Positions 8,514-20,235 of a stretch of DNA of 64,000 bases are shown piece by piece. Source of the DNA: Seminavis robusta. Taxonomy: Eukaryota; Bacillariophyta; Bacillariophyceae; Naviculales; Naviculaceae. The first letter of the stretch is position 1. Each line of letters starts with the position of its first letter. Below the pieces are notes generated by a model. The model was given only the letters and a program-made list of their open reading frames with translations, searched no databases and was not told the DNA's origin. Both the position numbers and the translations under genes were made by a program. Location: assembly GCA_903772945.1 (NCBI GenBank), contig CAICTM010000031.1:105779-169778 (forward strand), written 5' to 3'.

Positions 8514-9985
8514 TTTGCTTGGTTGCGTTTGCTTGTTCCGATTCGGTTGTTGATGGAAGCAATCAGTTCAAGCGAGAGGATCAGCGGCTTGCTTGACTCG
8601 AGTGTGTTGCTTTGAATTGTGAGCTAGCTAGCTAGCTAGCAACGACGGAAGATGATGATGGCGAGAGAAGTTGCAGCGGAATAGTCTTTGGCTGTCCTTC
8701 CAGCTCGACCAGAGCAACGTAAGATAAGTTAAAAACTCGATTGTGGCTAAAAGCAATGGGAGGATGAGCTGCGGATGTCAGCAACAGCACCAGCGTTCCT
8801 TCAATCGCTTCATACCTTGATCGATAGGTGCAGATGTAACCGAGGAACACAACGTGGCACCAAACAAAAATGTGGCTCTTGGAGGTGGCAATTTGCTGAG
8901 GTGTCCAACTTGAAGAACTCGAATGACGCGTAGATGATGAAGATATATGCCCAAAAAGCCACTATGTCACTCTTGTACAGAAATGACTATACAGCGGTCA
9001 AGTCGGGGTTATGTATTTAACGAAACCAAGACGCTTGAACAATGCTTAGAATTCGTCCTTAAGGATCGCCTTCGCAGCGGAACTGTCAATGGATGAAAGG
9101 GTTTACGATTGGAACGAGATTTTGTGCCACCACAGTGTCGTCCAAGGCGTGGCCGCCATCCCATTTTGACGTGGAATTGCCGCCACGTTACTGAACGCAA
9201 TTTGCTCCAGATTGCAGCGCTTTGTGGAACTGCAATCAAAACAATCTGATGGCCGACAGCTGCAGCCCATCAACGTGGTGTAGAAACTTCGCTCCTTCAA
9301 TCGCAGGCAAGCTGGCCGTGGCTCCTCTCGAAGTTGTTCCGAAATCCTTGCAACGTGTCTTTTGCATTGGATTGGCCTCCCTCCGCAAGGAAATGGCCCG
9401 CAGAAGAGGCGCTTCTGGATTTATTTTGGAAGCAGCACCAGGTACTGTAGACGGGGAAGGTTTTGGTAGGTCTGGGATGGTGGGAACTGGAAAAGTCGCA
9501 TTTTCTCTTGCTTTGTGCTCGACACGGAGGACGCACAGCACGTCTGTTCTTATTCCTCGCAAAGAACAACGTGTTGTTGAACCACCAAATAAATGGAGCT
9601 AGTCTATTTGCGATGATGTTGGAGCTCTTTTTGCACCTACTGGTATGGTATCATATGGGTACATGTAGCGGGGAAAAGGTTGGGGATCGAGGAGCTAATA
9701 CTTTAGCTAGACTAGCTAGTCTAGCTAGGACGGCTATGCTCTACGAGTACGAGTGTAGCAGCGCTGGTTATGAGCCACTATTCGGGATTTATCAGTCCCT
9801 TGAGAAAACCTACGGTCATCCCATCGCTCCAGATCCAAACCCTTCAAAAAGGATCTTTGTTGTTTGGCTTTGTCTTTCATCGTCCACAACAACACTGTCG
9901 CCGTTGCATGCTTCGTTGATACCCACCTACAGTCCTACTTGTACTTCGATCAAGAACAAGCTGAAGACGAGAAAAATATCCAGCC
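8514..9985. other. Intergenic, divergent 5' sides of the ankyrin and SerRS genes
   Basis: No supportable gene. Short ORFs around 9220-9600 occur on both strands at once and lack any recognised motif. Holds a CTAG run at 8625-8640 and a second CTAG-rich stretch at 9703-9730. Confidence 0.6.
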
Positions 9986-11440
9986 ATGCCGATTGATATC
10001 AATGAACTGCGTGACTACAAGGGTGGCGACCCTGAAAAGTATCGCACCTACATGACCCAGCGCTACAAGAACCCTGCCATTGTGGACCAGGTCTTGGCCA
10101 TCGATCAACAATGGCGCGAAGTAACCAAAGAAGGTGACAAACTTCGCAAGGAAGTGAACAAGTTGCAAAAAGAGGTGATTGCGCCTAAAAAGAAAGCCAA
10201 AGAACCCTGTGATGAAGAAGTTGCTCAAATGAAAGCCATTCAAGCCACTATCAAAGAAAAGGCTGCTGAGTTGCCCATTTTGGCCGAAAAACGGGATGCC
10301 TTGCTGGGACAAATTGGAAACATTGTGGATCCTGAGGTTCCCATTGCAGAGGACGAAGAGGAAGATAACTTGGTTGTCTGTTTGCAGCCCATACCTCCAG
10401 AAGGGGAAGGAAAGAGCGACTTCTTGCCCTCTCCTCAAGGCGCCCTTAAATATACCTTGCCACCCACCAAACCGATGACCCATGATGATTTGCTCTGGCG
10501 TATTGGAGGATATGAACCGACTCGAGGTCAAAATGTGGCTGGGGCTCGTCAGTACTTTTTGACCAATGCAGGAGTCCTTTTGAATCAGGCAATTATCAAC
10601 TATGGTATTGCCTTTTTGATGGCCCGAGGATACCAGGTGTTGCAGCCACCTTTCATGATGAATAAGGAGGTCATGGCCAGCATTGCACAATTGGAAGATT
10701 TTGATGAGCAGCTCTACAAGGTCTCTGGAAAAACGGATGATCCTACTGGAAGCACTGAGAAGTACCTGATTGCCACCAGTGAACAGCCAATTTGTGCGTA
10801 CCACAAGGGTGAGTGGATCGATGAAAAAACCTTGCCTCTGAGGTATGCTGGTGTCTCTACTTGTTTCCGAAAGGAAGCTGGATCTTCTGGGAAAGACATC
10901 CGAGGAATCTTTCGTGTGCATCAGTTTGATAAGATTGAACAGTTTGTCATTACTGAAGACAACTTAGAGGTCTCTCAGGCAGAACAAAAGAGAATGCTGC
11001 AGGCGGCCAAAGATTTCTATGACAGTTTGGGATTCAGCTACCGTGTTGTCTGCCTTGTGTCTGCAGAACTCAATGATGCTGCTATCAAAAAGTACGATCT
11101 TGAGGCTTGGTTCCCCGGACAACAGGCTTATCGGGAGCTTGTCTCTTGCTCCAACTGTACTGATTTTCAGGCCCGTGGTGTTGGAGCCCGATGTGGTGTC
11201 AAGAAGCAGGACAAGGACTTGACTGCTCGTGCTTCTTATGTTCACATGCTCAACGCCACCCTTTGTGCCACAGGACGAGGTATCTGTTGTCTCCTGGAAA
11301 CTCATCAGACTGAAGACGGTGTCATCGTACCTGAGGTGTTGCGACCATACATGGGTGGAAAGGACTTTTTGCCCTTTGTCCGCGGACCCATGGAGATGAC
11401 CAAGGGTGAAAAGGGCATCATGAAATCAAAGAAGAAATAG
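9986..11440 (+). CDS. SARS: Seryl-tRNA synthetase, cytosolic type
   Basis: A 484-residue class II synthetase that charges tRNA-Ser (and tRNA-Sec) with serine. The N-terminal 110 residues form the charged helical tRNA-binding arm (KLRKEVNKLQKEVIAPKKKA). The catalytic core follows: the TSE loop in IATSEQPICAYHKGEWI (about 264-280), motif 2 FRKEAGSSGKDIRGIFRVHQ and motif 3 GRGICCLLETHQTEDGVIVP near the C-terminus. Length and the Lys-rich C-terminal tail match eukaryotic cytosolic enzymes. The start MPIDINELR matches the family, has CAGCC before the ATG, and no targeting peptide precedes it. Single exon. Confidence 0.96.
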   Translation: MPIDINELRDYKGGDPEKYRTYMTQRYKNPAIVDQVLAIDQQWREVTKEGDKLRKEVNKLQKEVIAPKKKAKEPCDEEVAQMKAIQATIKEKAAELPILAEKRDALLGQIGNIVDPEVPIAEDEEEDNLVVCLQPIPPEGEGKSDFLPSPQGALKYTLPPTKPMTHDDLLWRIGGYEPTRGQNVAGARQYFLTNAGVLLNQAIINYGIAFLMARGYQVLQPPFMMNKEVMASIAQLEDFDEQLYKVSGKTDDPTGSTEKYLIATSEQPICAYHKGEWIDEKTLPLRYAGVSTCFRKEAGSSGKDIRGIFRVHQFDKIEQFVITEDNLEVSQAEQKRMLQAAKDFYDSLGFSYRVVCLVSAELNDAAIKKYDLEAWFPGQQAYRELVSCSNCTDFQARGVGARCGVKKQDKDLTARASYVHMLNATLCATGRGICCLLETHQTEDGVIVPEVLRPYMGGKDFLPFVRGPMEMTKGEKGIMKSKKK

Positions 11441-11713
11441 GTTATCTTTGAATAGAATATATCGTTTCCGTTTGTTCATAGTTTTGCTTCGTCATGGCTG
11501 GTGACTGCTGATAACCTGTATTAAAATTTGCATAAACTATCGCCACGTTTGCGTACCGTTGAGCTGTGCAATAGGAATGCCCTGCTAGAGTCACAGTCGC
11601 AACCCGAAAGGAAGCGCATGTTGGTGCCACGTCGTAGTTTGCGAAACTTTCGCAGGAACCCCACTGGTAACCGACGGCTAAGAGAAAATTATGCGTGGAT
11701 CGTTGTTGTTCTA

Positions 11714-13486
11714 TTATTGTACACCATATTCTCGCAGGCGCTCATCTTCCACCGCTGGAAACGACGCCGTGGAATTGACTTTGCCTTGTAGTTGTAGCAA
11801 TTGCTGTATGATAGTTGGTCGAAAGTGCTGTGTGTATTCGTCCAAGTCTGGAAACTTGGTAACGTCGTCAAGTCCCCAATCCGGTCGAAACAACTTGTGG
11901 TAATGATGCATTCTGCCCCACTTGGGTACCGTCAATTCTTGCATGCGGCATTCTGGAAACTGTGGTAGGTACTTTTGGCGAGCGCCGATGGGTATCTTGG
12001 ACTCGGGCCTGTAACAAGAGCCTCCGACATGGAATGATGTCTGGAAATTGTACTTGGTGCGCAGGATTGGTTTTTTCCACATTTGATTGAGGTCCTTATC
12101 GCGGTTGGGGAAGCCATAGAATCCCTTGTATTCCGGGTGAGTGGCATTGTCTTTTCGTGGCACAATACGATTGACCGTGTACGATGGAAATGACTGGTAA
12201 CACCAATTGCTACACCCTAAACCTCCCGTCACGTTGCGAATGGCGTCCACAATCTTGATGGTAGATTGGTAGGGATTATCATGTTGTGGTTTTGTTGTTG
12301 TTGTTGAGTCTTCTAATCGTCGTCGTCTTCTTTTCCCCGTTACGGTGGTAGTATTCTCCAACAGTCGCCTCCGCCGCCGCCGTTCGCCCAAGTCTTGAGG
12401 CCGAGGAGGCATCCACAGCTCGTCAATGTCCCAGACGACTGCGAACTCGGAAATGCTCTTGGCATGAAACAGGCATTGATTGTAAAAGCGCAATTTGCGC
12501 ACTTGTCGGTTAAGCTTCAGGGGCGCCTCACTTCCCAAAACGACGAGCCCCTTGTCAATGTAATATGCCAATGCCGTTTGCAATGGTTCCAAGTCTTCCG
12601 GAGAATCGGCTCCAAAGAAAATGTGGTCGACACCCACACTTATATGATGCTGAAGGTATTCCGGAAGGTACCAAGTCGCACTTTCCTTGACACCACTCAC
12701 GCACAGGACAACTCCGACGGGAGGTTGCTTCAGAAAGGACGTGTGAGGATTCTTGATGGTGGGACCCGCATGTCCAATCGATGCCGTGTCGGTTGGTATA
12801 TCCACAGTCATGATGGGTGTATTGGGATTGGGATGGTATGGGTTTCCCAGGTTGGTATATACGTTTATTCTGGCATGTGGTTGTTCTACTAAAACAGATC
12901 TGGACAAGTAGGCAGATACATCACATCTCCAAATCAGATGAGTGCCTTGTGTATTGGGATCCACCGAGACGTTGGGAATGTATTCCATTTCAACCCGATT
13001 GGCTGTTGGATCATCAGTATCACCCTTGTTGTAGGATACCACTTGACAGAATAATTGTTGTTTGGTGGCATTTTGAAAGGACAAGGCAGACCCTGGATCC
13101 TGTTTGGCCACATGAAACGCTCCATTACTCCCCTGGCCCACGCCATGGCCAAAAAGATCCACAAACACAGACTCATCCGAATGGTCATAGCTGGTGGTAA
13201 GTCGAATACCCAGAAAATACAGTTTGTCGTTCATAAACGGTCCCGGTATTCGATGATTGTCATTATCCTTGTGTAACAAAAATGACGACGAGGATTTGCT
13301 GGATATTCCAAATTCTTCTTGAGTTTTGGTAGCATCCACATCATTATTATCGTCCTTAGGCAATATTGTGGCATTTCTCTGCAGATCTTCTCGCATCACT
13401 TCCAAGAAGGGTGGAGCCAAATGGGAGGAGATGGTGCCAATGGATATCACTACCACCACCCCCAACAAGATGACTAATCGACCCAT
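11714..13486 (-). CDS. Type II membrane glycosyltransferase, GT92/DUF23-like
   Basis: A 590-residue protein with an N-terminal signal anchor (MGRLVILLGVVVVISIGTIS), so it is probably a Golgi lumenal enzyme. The catalytic part starts near residue 255 with VGVVLCVSGVKESATWYLPE and HHISVGVDHIFFGADSPED. The likely nucleotide-sugar/metal motif is VVWDIDELWMPP (DxD-like). This order resembles GT92 proteins, which include galactosyltransferases acting on N-glycans; donor and acceptor cannot be read here. An Arg-rich insert (GKRRRRR, ERRRRRR) sits after the DxD region. It converges with the SerRS gene, 273 bp between stops. Confidence 0.7.
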   Translation of the reverse strand: MGRLVILLGVVVVISIGTISSHLAPPFLEVMREDLQRNATILPKDDNNDVDATKTQEEFGISSKSSSSFLLHKDNDNHRIPGPFMNDKLYFLGIRLTTSYDHSDESVFVDLFGHGVGQGSNGAFHVAKQDPGSALSFQNATKQQLFCQVVSYNKGDTDDPTANRVEMEYIPNVSVDPNTQGTHLIWRCDVSAYLSRSVLVEQPHARINVYTNLGNPYHPNPNTPIMTVDIPTDTASIGHAGPTIKNPHTSFLKQPPVGVVLCVSGVKESATWYLPEYLQHHISVGVDHIFFGADSPEDLEPLQTALAYYIDKGLVVLGSEAPLKLNRQVRKLRFYNQCLFHAKSISEFAVVWDIDELWMPPRPQDLGERRRRRRLLENTTTVTGKRRRRRLEDSTTTTKPQHDNPYQSTIKIVDAIRNVTGGLGCSNWCYQSFPSYTVNRIVPRKDNATHPEYKGFYGFPNRDKDLNQMWKKPILRTKYNFQTSFHVGGSCYRPESKIPIGARQKYLPQFPECRMQELTVPKWGRMHHYHKLFRPDWGLDDVTKFPDLDEYTQHFRPTIIQQLLQLQGKVNSTASFPAVEDERLREYGVQ

Positions 13487-14136
13487 GCTGGTAAGATACC
13501 CACACAGAAAAAAAGAGCCTCCTCGTTCGTTCCTTGGGTAGATGATGGCAAATTGGTCTTCTGCTTCAGTTACACGTACTGAAGCACTCCAATAGCATGG
13601 AACTCTTTCTTCAGGCTGAGATGGCCGGGTGGCTAGTTATAACAAGCTTCTTTACTACCGGTTTCAACTCAACTTGGTTGGGTTCATTCTCTTGAAAGAT
13701 GCAATTTTGGAGGCCAAATTGGTCTTTCCGTCTCTCAACTCACGAGTAGGACGCAATTTGCGGATCCATTCAATCACGAGTACGACCACCGCTATCCTCG
13801 CCCTCAGCCACCCAAGATCCGTCGGCACGTCGACTCGACTCTTTGACTTCCATTGCAATGGCACAACAACGGAACTCCAATAGTGGTATTGGTGTCTCGT
13901 TGCTTCCCAGGTTTAGTAGTCTCCCATCTGAAGAGTGAACAACAGCCTCATTGCTGGAATAGAATAGAATCGAATCAGTTGCTGATCGACGAGTTTGGGT
14001 ATCTTTAGAGCTGCCTAGAGTTAGCAAGTGCCATCTTTCTCATCCCCTTCCTCTTGGCTTCAAAATAGCTGTCAAGATCAGAACTTCTTCCGCCAACCAG
14101 AGATTGTCGCACTGATCCACTCATTAAAATCTCACC
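13487..14136. other. Intergenic, divergent 5' sides of the GT92-like gene and dyskerin
   Basis: No gene supported. ORFs of 60-85 codons overlap on both strands without recognisable motifs. Confidence 0.6.
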
Positions 14137-15855
14137 ATGCCCAAAGGTAAGCTTAGGCCAGAAAGAATTCATTATGGAAAAGATACAAAGAGTTTTCCTT
14201 GGGTGTCACCAAGTCCCTAACTTGTTACCTGTCTGTCTACCCTTCCTTCACTCCATTATCATGATCAGACAAGAAAAGGAAAGCCAACGATGGCAGCAGC
14301 ATCAAGAAAGACGAGGCTGCAATGGTAGATACGTCTTCTGGGAAGATGATTGCTCCCAGCAAGAGTACCCCGCCTCTGGATACCTCACAATGGCCGCTTT
14401 TGTTGAAGAATTATCATCAGCTTCATATCCGAACCAACCACTACACACCCTTGCCCACGGGATCTTCTCCGCTGGCACGGTCCCTGGAGCAGCATTTGAG
14501 TTATGGTGTCATCAATGTCGACAAACCCGTCAATCCGAGCTCGCACGAAGTCGTTAGTTGGATCAAACGCATTCTGCGTGTCGAAAAGACGGGCCACTCG
14601 GGAACTCTGGACCCCAAGGTCTCGGGCTGCCTCATTGTCTGTCTGGACCGTGCCACACGCTTGGCCAAATCGCAGCAAAGTGCCGGAAAGGAATACATTG
14701 CCGTCTTTCGTCTCCATTCCACGGCAGAAAACATTCAAGCCAGATTGTCACGCGCCGTTGAAACCACCTTGGTGGGTGCACTCTTCCAACGACCACCCCT
14801 CATTAGTGCCGTCAAACGACAGCTCAGAATCCGGACCATTTACGATTCCAAACTCTTGGATTTCGATCAGGAACGTGGTCTAGGTGTCATGTGGGTCAAG
14901 TGTCAAGCGGGAACCTACATTCGGACGCTCTGTGTTCATTTGGGACTCGTATTGGGTACCGGTGGACACATGCAAGAGCTTCGACGAAATCGATCCGGTA
15001 TCATGGGTGAAGACGAACGAATGGTTACCATGCATGATATTTTGGATGCACAGCATGTCTATGATACCACCAAGGATGAATCCTATCTTCGACGTGTCGT
15101 CATGCCTCTGGAAGTGCTTTTGATCAACTACAAACGCATTGTCGTCAAGGATTCGGCGGTCAATGCTATTTGCTATGGGGCCAAGCTCATGATTCCAGGA
15201 TTGTTGCGGTTTGCTGATGGCATTGAAATCAATGATGAAGTGGTTTTGATGACCACTAAAGGAGAAGCCGTGGCGGTAGCCATTGCTCAAATGACAACGT
15301 CCGTCATGGCGACAGTAGATCATGGAGCTGTGGCCAAGATTAAGCGTGTCATTATGGAACGAGACGTCTACCCGAGACGATGGGGGCTTGGCCCCATGGC
15401 ACAGCGGAAGAAGTCACTCATCCAGCAAGGCAAGCTCGACAAACACGGCAAACCAAATGCCAGTACACCAGCAGACTTTATGCAGTCGTACAAGGATTAC
15501 TCCATGTCCAATCCACCCAAGATGAAAGGAGAAGGAGAAACACCCGCCAAAGAGGAGGAGAGTGCCGCCCCTGCAGCAGAATCTCCAGCTTCTGCATCGT
15601 CTCCTGCAGCAATGGAAGAAGACTCTCCCGAGGAGAAGAAACGTGCCGTAGAAGAAACATCTTCTGGAGAGGAAGATAAGCCGAAGAAGAAAAAGGTGAG
15701 TTGCAGTGGCTGATTCTGTTTTTGATAGCTGGGGAGTGGTTTTGGTTGGACTGCTAGCTAGTCTCACAATGTTTGCGCTCTTTAACTCGCTATCATAGGA
15801 CAAGAAGGAAAAGAAGAAGAAAAAGGAAAAGAAGAAGAAGAAAGACAAGTCATAG
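14137..15855 (+). CDS. CBF5: Dyskerin, H/ACA snoRNP pseudouridine synthase (three exons)
   Basis: Catalytic subunit of nucleolar H/ACA RNPs, which convert uridine to pseudouridine in rRNA and stabilise the guide RNAs. Model: exon 1 14137-14146, intron to 14268, exon 2 14269-15695, intron to 15798, exon 3 15799-15855; 497 residues. Exon 1 codes only MPK plus one base (donor GTAAGC, acceptor ATCAG). The core has the DKC-like N-terminal block, INVDKP, the catalytic loop [12 protein letters not shown] (Asp about 118), [13 protein letters not shown], and a PUA domain after about residue 290 with [15 protein letters not shown]. Exon 3 adds the Lys/Glu tail typical of dyskerins ([18 protein letters not shown]). 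If intron 2 is retained (donor GTGAGT at 15696), the protein ends early at 15713. Confidence 0.93.
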
Positions 15856-16417
15856 GGAGATGTGCTTTGTCTGGAATAGCAAGCAGCATTCCAGATTTGT
15901 CCCCTGTGTGGAACCTGTATTGGTCGTAGTTGCCAAACAAAAATGATTTGGCAGTGCTTGTAAAATAAAACCTTCGTCTGCGGCAAAACTCTTTGTAGCT
16001 TCTGATGGACGCCGAAGCCAACCCTGACTACTAGCTAGCTTGTGGATAGAACTCGCAAAGGACACCATCGGGATTAGATACCGGTAGAACTGTCTGGAGA
16101 CGAGAACACCATTTTGGCAAATCCATTGGTTTCATCTTACGCAAAAATCAGAAGAAAGCTAGAGACATTTGATGAAGAAGCACAGAACTAAGGAACAGCC
16201 TTATGTTAAGATACGTGATTACGGTATCTACCACCCTGTCCATGGTTTCTGAACACAAACACAAATCTAGGCCCACTCCATCACCAGGTGACTCAGAGAT
16301 GGCTCCGATATCCCAATCTACTATACTCCACGTAATGCACAGCATTGCACACCATCAAAACAAGGCAAGAAGGATGGCAAGAATAGTGTGTGCGGAAGCA
16401 TTCGGCCAGCCAGCGAC
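15856..16417. other. Intergenic, convergent 3' sides of dyskerin and the kinase gene
   Basis: Apparently empty. AAATAAAA at 15962 could serve dyskerin polyadenylation. ACTAGCTAGCTTG lies near 16029. Confidence 0.5.
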
Positions 16418-18186
16418 TCAACCCTCTTCTATCGTCAGGTTTGCTAATTTGCTTGTCGCGCCAGCTTTGGCTGGGTTGCTTGCCAACATATTCTTGGCAG
16501 TCATGAACGAATTTCGCTTGAGACTGCTGACCCAATCGACCGCAATCATAGCAGATCGCAGCTTCATTCTGGCATTGAACGTCTTCAATCTCTGCGCGGT
16601 ACCCTCCAGCCTGCTCTGGTCCAGCTGGTCACGTGAAGTCTTGAGCCATGGGTGTCTCAGAGCGTCCATGGCGGTCATTCGATGGTCGGGATCCAAGACC
16701 AGCAACTTTTTGACAAGATCCTTTGCCTCCTCGGAAATATCATCCCAATCATCGGCCTCAAATTCGTATTTTCCAGCAACAATTTTCCTAAACAGCTCCT
16801 TCTGACTCCGTCCCATGAACGGTAGGTTTCCACTGAGCAAGAGAAAGACGATGCATCCAACACTCCACATATCCGACTGCTGATCATAGGGTTTTCGCAT
16901 GAGAATCTCCGGCGATACAAAGAAAGGGGTACCACACTGCTTGGTGAGAGACTTGGGATCATGACAACGCGCTGCAAATCCGAAATCGGCCAACTTGATG
17001 TACGAGTCATTGTCTTCGCTCATCAAAAGAAGATTCTTCGGCTTCATGTCACAGTGAGCAATCTTGGCCGCGTGACAATATCCAACGGCCTTGAGCATCT
17101 TGACAATGAGATCACGAGCATCAGCCTCAGAGTATGACTTCTTTTTACCAATACGATCAAAAAGATCACCTCCACTCATGAGCTCCATAACAAGGAAGTA
17201 GCAATCCTTCTCGTCAAAGAAGTCAATTAGAGGGACAATGTGTGGATGGTTCAGGGATGCAAGAATAGCAACTTCGTCGTAGATGGCTGCATCATCTGGG
17301 GGAGGCAAATCCTTACGAAGGACACACTTGATGGCAACCTTTTTCCCTGTTGATCTGTGAGTTCCACGGCACACGGTCGCAAAAGATCCTGACTTGAGCT
17401 AAGGGTACAAAAGAATTGTGTGATGGATCCGAAACAAAAGATATCGAACAGAACAAGTTTTGATTGATAGATAAAAAGTGACAAAATGAGCCATCACGAT
17501 ACAATTCATGCAAGTAGGTTGGCACCATCAATGAACACGGTCGATCATCAGAGATATCTTACTCGAGCGTTCAACTGATACACCTCTCGGAAAGGACGGC
17601 CCTTGCATCCCTCGGGAAATTCAGGGAATTCAATCTTAACCACCGTCTTCCTAACCTGAAGAACCATAAAGTCAAAGGCAACCTTGGCTTCTCGGAATCC
17701 TTTGAGTTGGGGGGACTTGGCATCAACGCCCTTAACCTTTGGCACCAAACTGGTGGTGACCTCGTAGGCGGTGTTGTTGGCCCCTGGAAGTTGCCGGGCT
17801 GCGCAGTTGACTTCTATATAGTAGCTGTGGGAAGCTCCAGATCCAATGGAAGGGCTAAGGCCGAGCACCCAGGAGCAGCCCTGGGGAGTGAAATCCAATC
17901 CGACATAATCTTTATCGGGACCTTCATTGTCCTCGAGACACTCCTGAATTGATACCACAATGGCCTGCAATTCCGCAGCTTCATCTCCAGCACAGCCCTT
18001 TAACGAGTGCAACAAGAAAGAGCTGGTCCTGTAAGCTTTGGAGACAGCCGATCCATTGTCACTTTGCCTCTCACGCAGCAATGTAGGTGCGAGACCGTCC
18101 TTTCGCTTCTTCAAGATGGGTGTCAGATAGAGCATCTTGGACTCCCCGAGGGGAGGAGCTGGTGGTGGTGGCGGCGGAGCGGACAT
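16418..18186 (-). CDS. CAMK-like Ser/Thr protein kinase with a unique N-terminal domain (two exons)
   Basis: Exon 1 is 17563-18186 and exon 2 is 17398-16418, joined across a GTAAGA...TTAG intron in phase 0 (about 534 residues). The start is ATG 18186 (MSAPPPPPPAPP); the frame upstream has only a TTG. Residues 1-208 have no domain I recognise. The kinase follows: G-loop SGSFATV, VAIK lysine, catalytic loop HCDMKPKNLL, LADFGFAARC, GTPFFVSPE, and the SDMWSVGCIVFLLLSGNLPF helix, as in CaM-dependent kinases. HRD is replaced by HCD, making it a non-RD kinase. The tail after HPWL has no clear calmodulin site or EF hands. A second in-frame acceptor 6 nt on would remove two residues. Confidence 0.88.
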
Positions 18187-20235
18187 TGTGATGATCAACT
18201 AATGGGGTATCCACTCAACCTTTGGGCATTAGCCTTCTCGTGTGGGTATGATGAAAAAGGCTCTCTGATGCAGCAGTGGTGTCTCGAGAAGCCCGTCAGT
18301 ACTGTGCTCAACTGAAAAGATTCGCGTTATCCTCGTGATCCGTTGAACTCTGGGGTATCCTGGCTGGTAGATTTGATGCAATCAATACCTCTTCCTTCGT
18401 CAAGTAAAGGTCTCGAATATCCACCAAACAAGGCTTCTCTTGCTACTTTTTGTTATCCGCTGCTCTTCGGCTCCTTGGCTCGGCGACTGTAGGGTATCGT
18501 TGGGATGCTGTGGATATCAAAGAGGGTTGCTGCTGCGACCTTCGAGCAACCAACCACTCCTTGATGCCTCTTTCGTGACTCTGGGAGTGGCCGGCCGCGA
18601 GCTGCTAAATCCATTCGGCGTCCTTCAGCTTTTTTGTTGGATCCAATCCCAAGCGTTCATGTTGATCAATGGGTAGCATAATAACACGACGATAATGAAA
18701 GCCCATAGCTACCGATGGCATCTAAATAATGACCTTAAATGACTAATATATCTTGTCTTCATTGCTGAATAAACTAAATCAAACTACCTAGTGCAGTGAG
18801 ACGGAGGCCAGACGATTATGGATTAGGTTCCGATTTCAACCACAGCGACCGATCCACTGGCACGAAGAAGCATGGTCCAAGAGCTGAAAGCTTGCGGTAT
18901 TATTGATGCCTTGAAGTCCTTGGATGTGTTTCAGCCTTGGAAGAACAGTCCTATGCTAAGGTTTACTTTCGGCTGCCACTCAATGGAGGTGGCTTCCTTT
19001 TTCAGGGAAAGATGCCCTCGTTCTTCCCCGCGACTCGTTGGCTGGTGGTTAGTATGCGGGGATATGCTACATGCTACATGTAGTTTTGAGCCATGTGGTA
19101 CGATAGAGATACCGACAAAAGTGCTTGTCTAGCTAGCTACCCGTATGGGGCTTACGCCCTGCCTGCTTCTGGTCAATCTCTCACACGAGGACCTTCAGTG
19201 CTTGATGGCAAGCATGAGGGGTAGAAAAACAAACAGAGGTATGGTAGGGATGGCCTTTCACTTTTCCATGTTGTATGATCACAACAATCCCGTCCAAATC
19301 TCATACAAAAAAAGCATAGTTGCAGCTTGGAAGGGCCGCAGCTCTGGGTGAGCATGTTGCTGGTGTTTACGGGTACATTCAGTCATCGGCACCAAGGCCA
19401 CCGATCATGTGATGCAGCAGCCAATTGTGAGCTCGCCCTACTGCAATGTCCTTTACTTAGTCAATGGTTCCAAAAGCGTTTTTGTAAGTAAGCAGATGAC
19501 GTATAGAGTCATGGAGAGTCATGGATGGGAGGGTACGATACGTACGGATGACAACAATTTTTTCGTTCAAGGAACAAGGTTGCTGTGTAAGGATAGACAT
19601 GGACTTTGACTTGAGACTGGCGAGGCGAACGTTGACTTGCTGAATGCATCAAACCAGAGGAGGGATCTCGAATGTCTGTCGCTGTCTCTTCGTTTCTCTG
19701 TTTTGAGCAGTGTCGGCTTTGGTTCAGTGCCTCAGTGGTCTCTGGATCTGATTGTTCACAGCGAGAGCATCTCGTGCGTGATTCCATAAGGACGAGACAC
19801 ACAACATCTGGTTTCCGAAGTAGTATCAATCCATAAAAGCAATGTAGTTGGTAGAAGGATGCGTAGTGAATCTTCCTTCGCAGCAGTAGCAACTACTCTC
19901 CTTGCAATCTTTTCCATTGTCGGCAGCGTTCCATTCTTCTCACCATATTTCTTCTTGCTCGCTGGAAAATCCTCTTTCGATTTCAAGAACGCAACCTAAA
20001 CGATGATGGCCTTGACCGCCCATAGCGAACGTGCCTACGACGGCGGGAACAAAGGGGCCTTCAACAGACTATCCACGTGGATAGGACTATAACATTGGTG
20101 TACAAAATGGGTTTTAATCCTCTAAATGCATAGTCATTAGAAAGCTGCCGTTTCCTCATCTTTTTCTGTTCATTTTTCTTCTTTCTGTTTTGCAACTCTT
20201 CTCTCTTCTTCTCACGTCTCTTGTGTTCCGTTTCG
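18187..20235. other. Two-kb spacer without a convincing gene
   Basis: ORFs here are short (under 130 codons), overlap on both strands and show no motif. A minus-strand frame at 19756-19986 begins with a basic stretch (MKSKEDFPASKKKYGEK), but its composition then becomes random. An exon of a spliced gene cannot be excluded. CTAGCTAGCTACC lies at 19130. Confidence 0.5.

Noticed and set aside
9222-9602. Overlapping ORFs on both strands (126 plus, 108 minus codons)
   Set aside because: Mutual shadows without motifs in a spacer upstream of the SerRS gene.
9950-10921. Minus-strand 323-codon ORF
   Set aside because: Antisense shadow of the SerRS gene.
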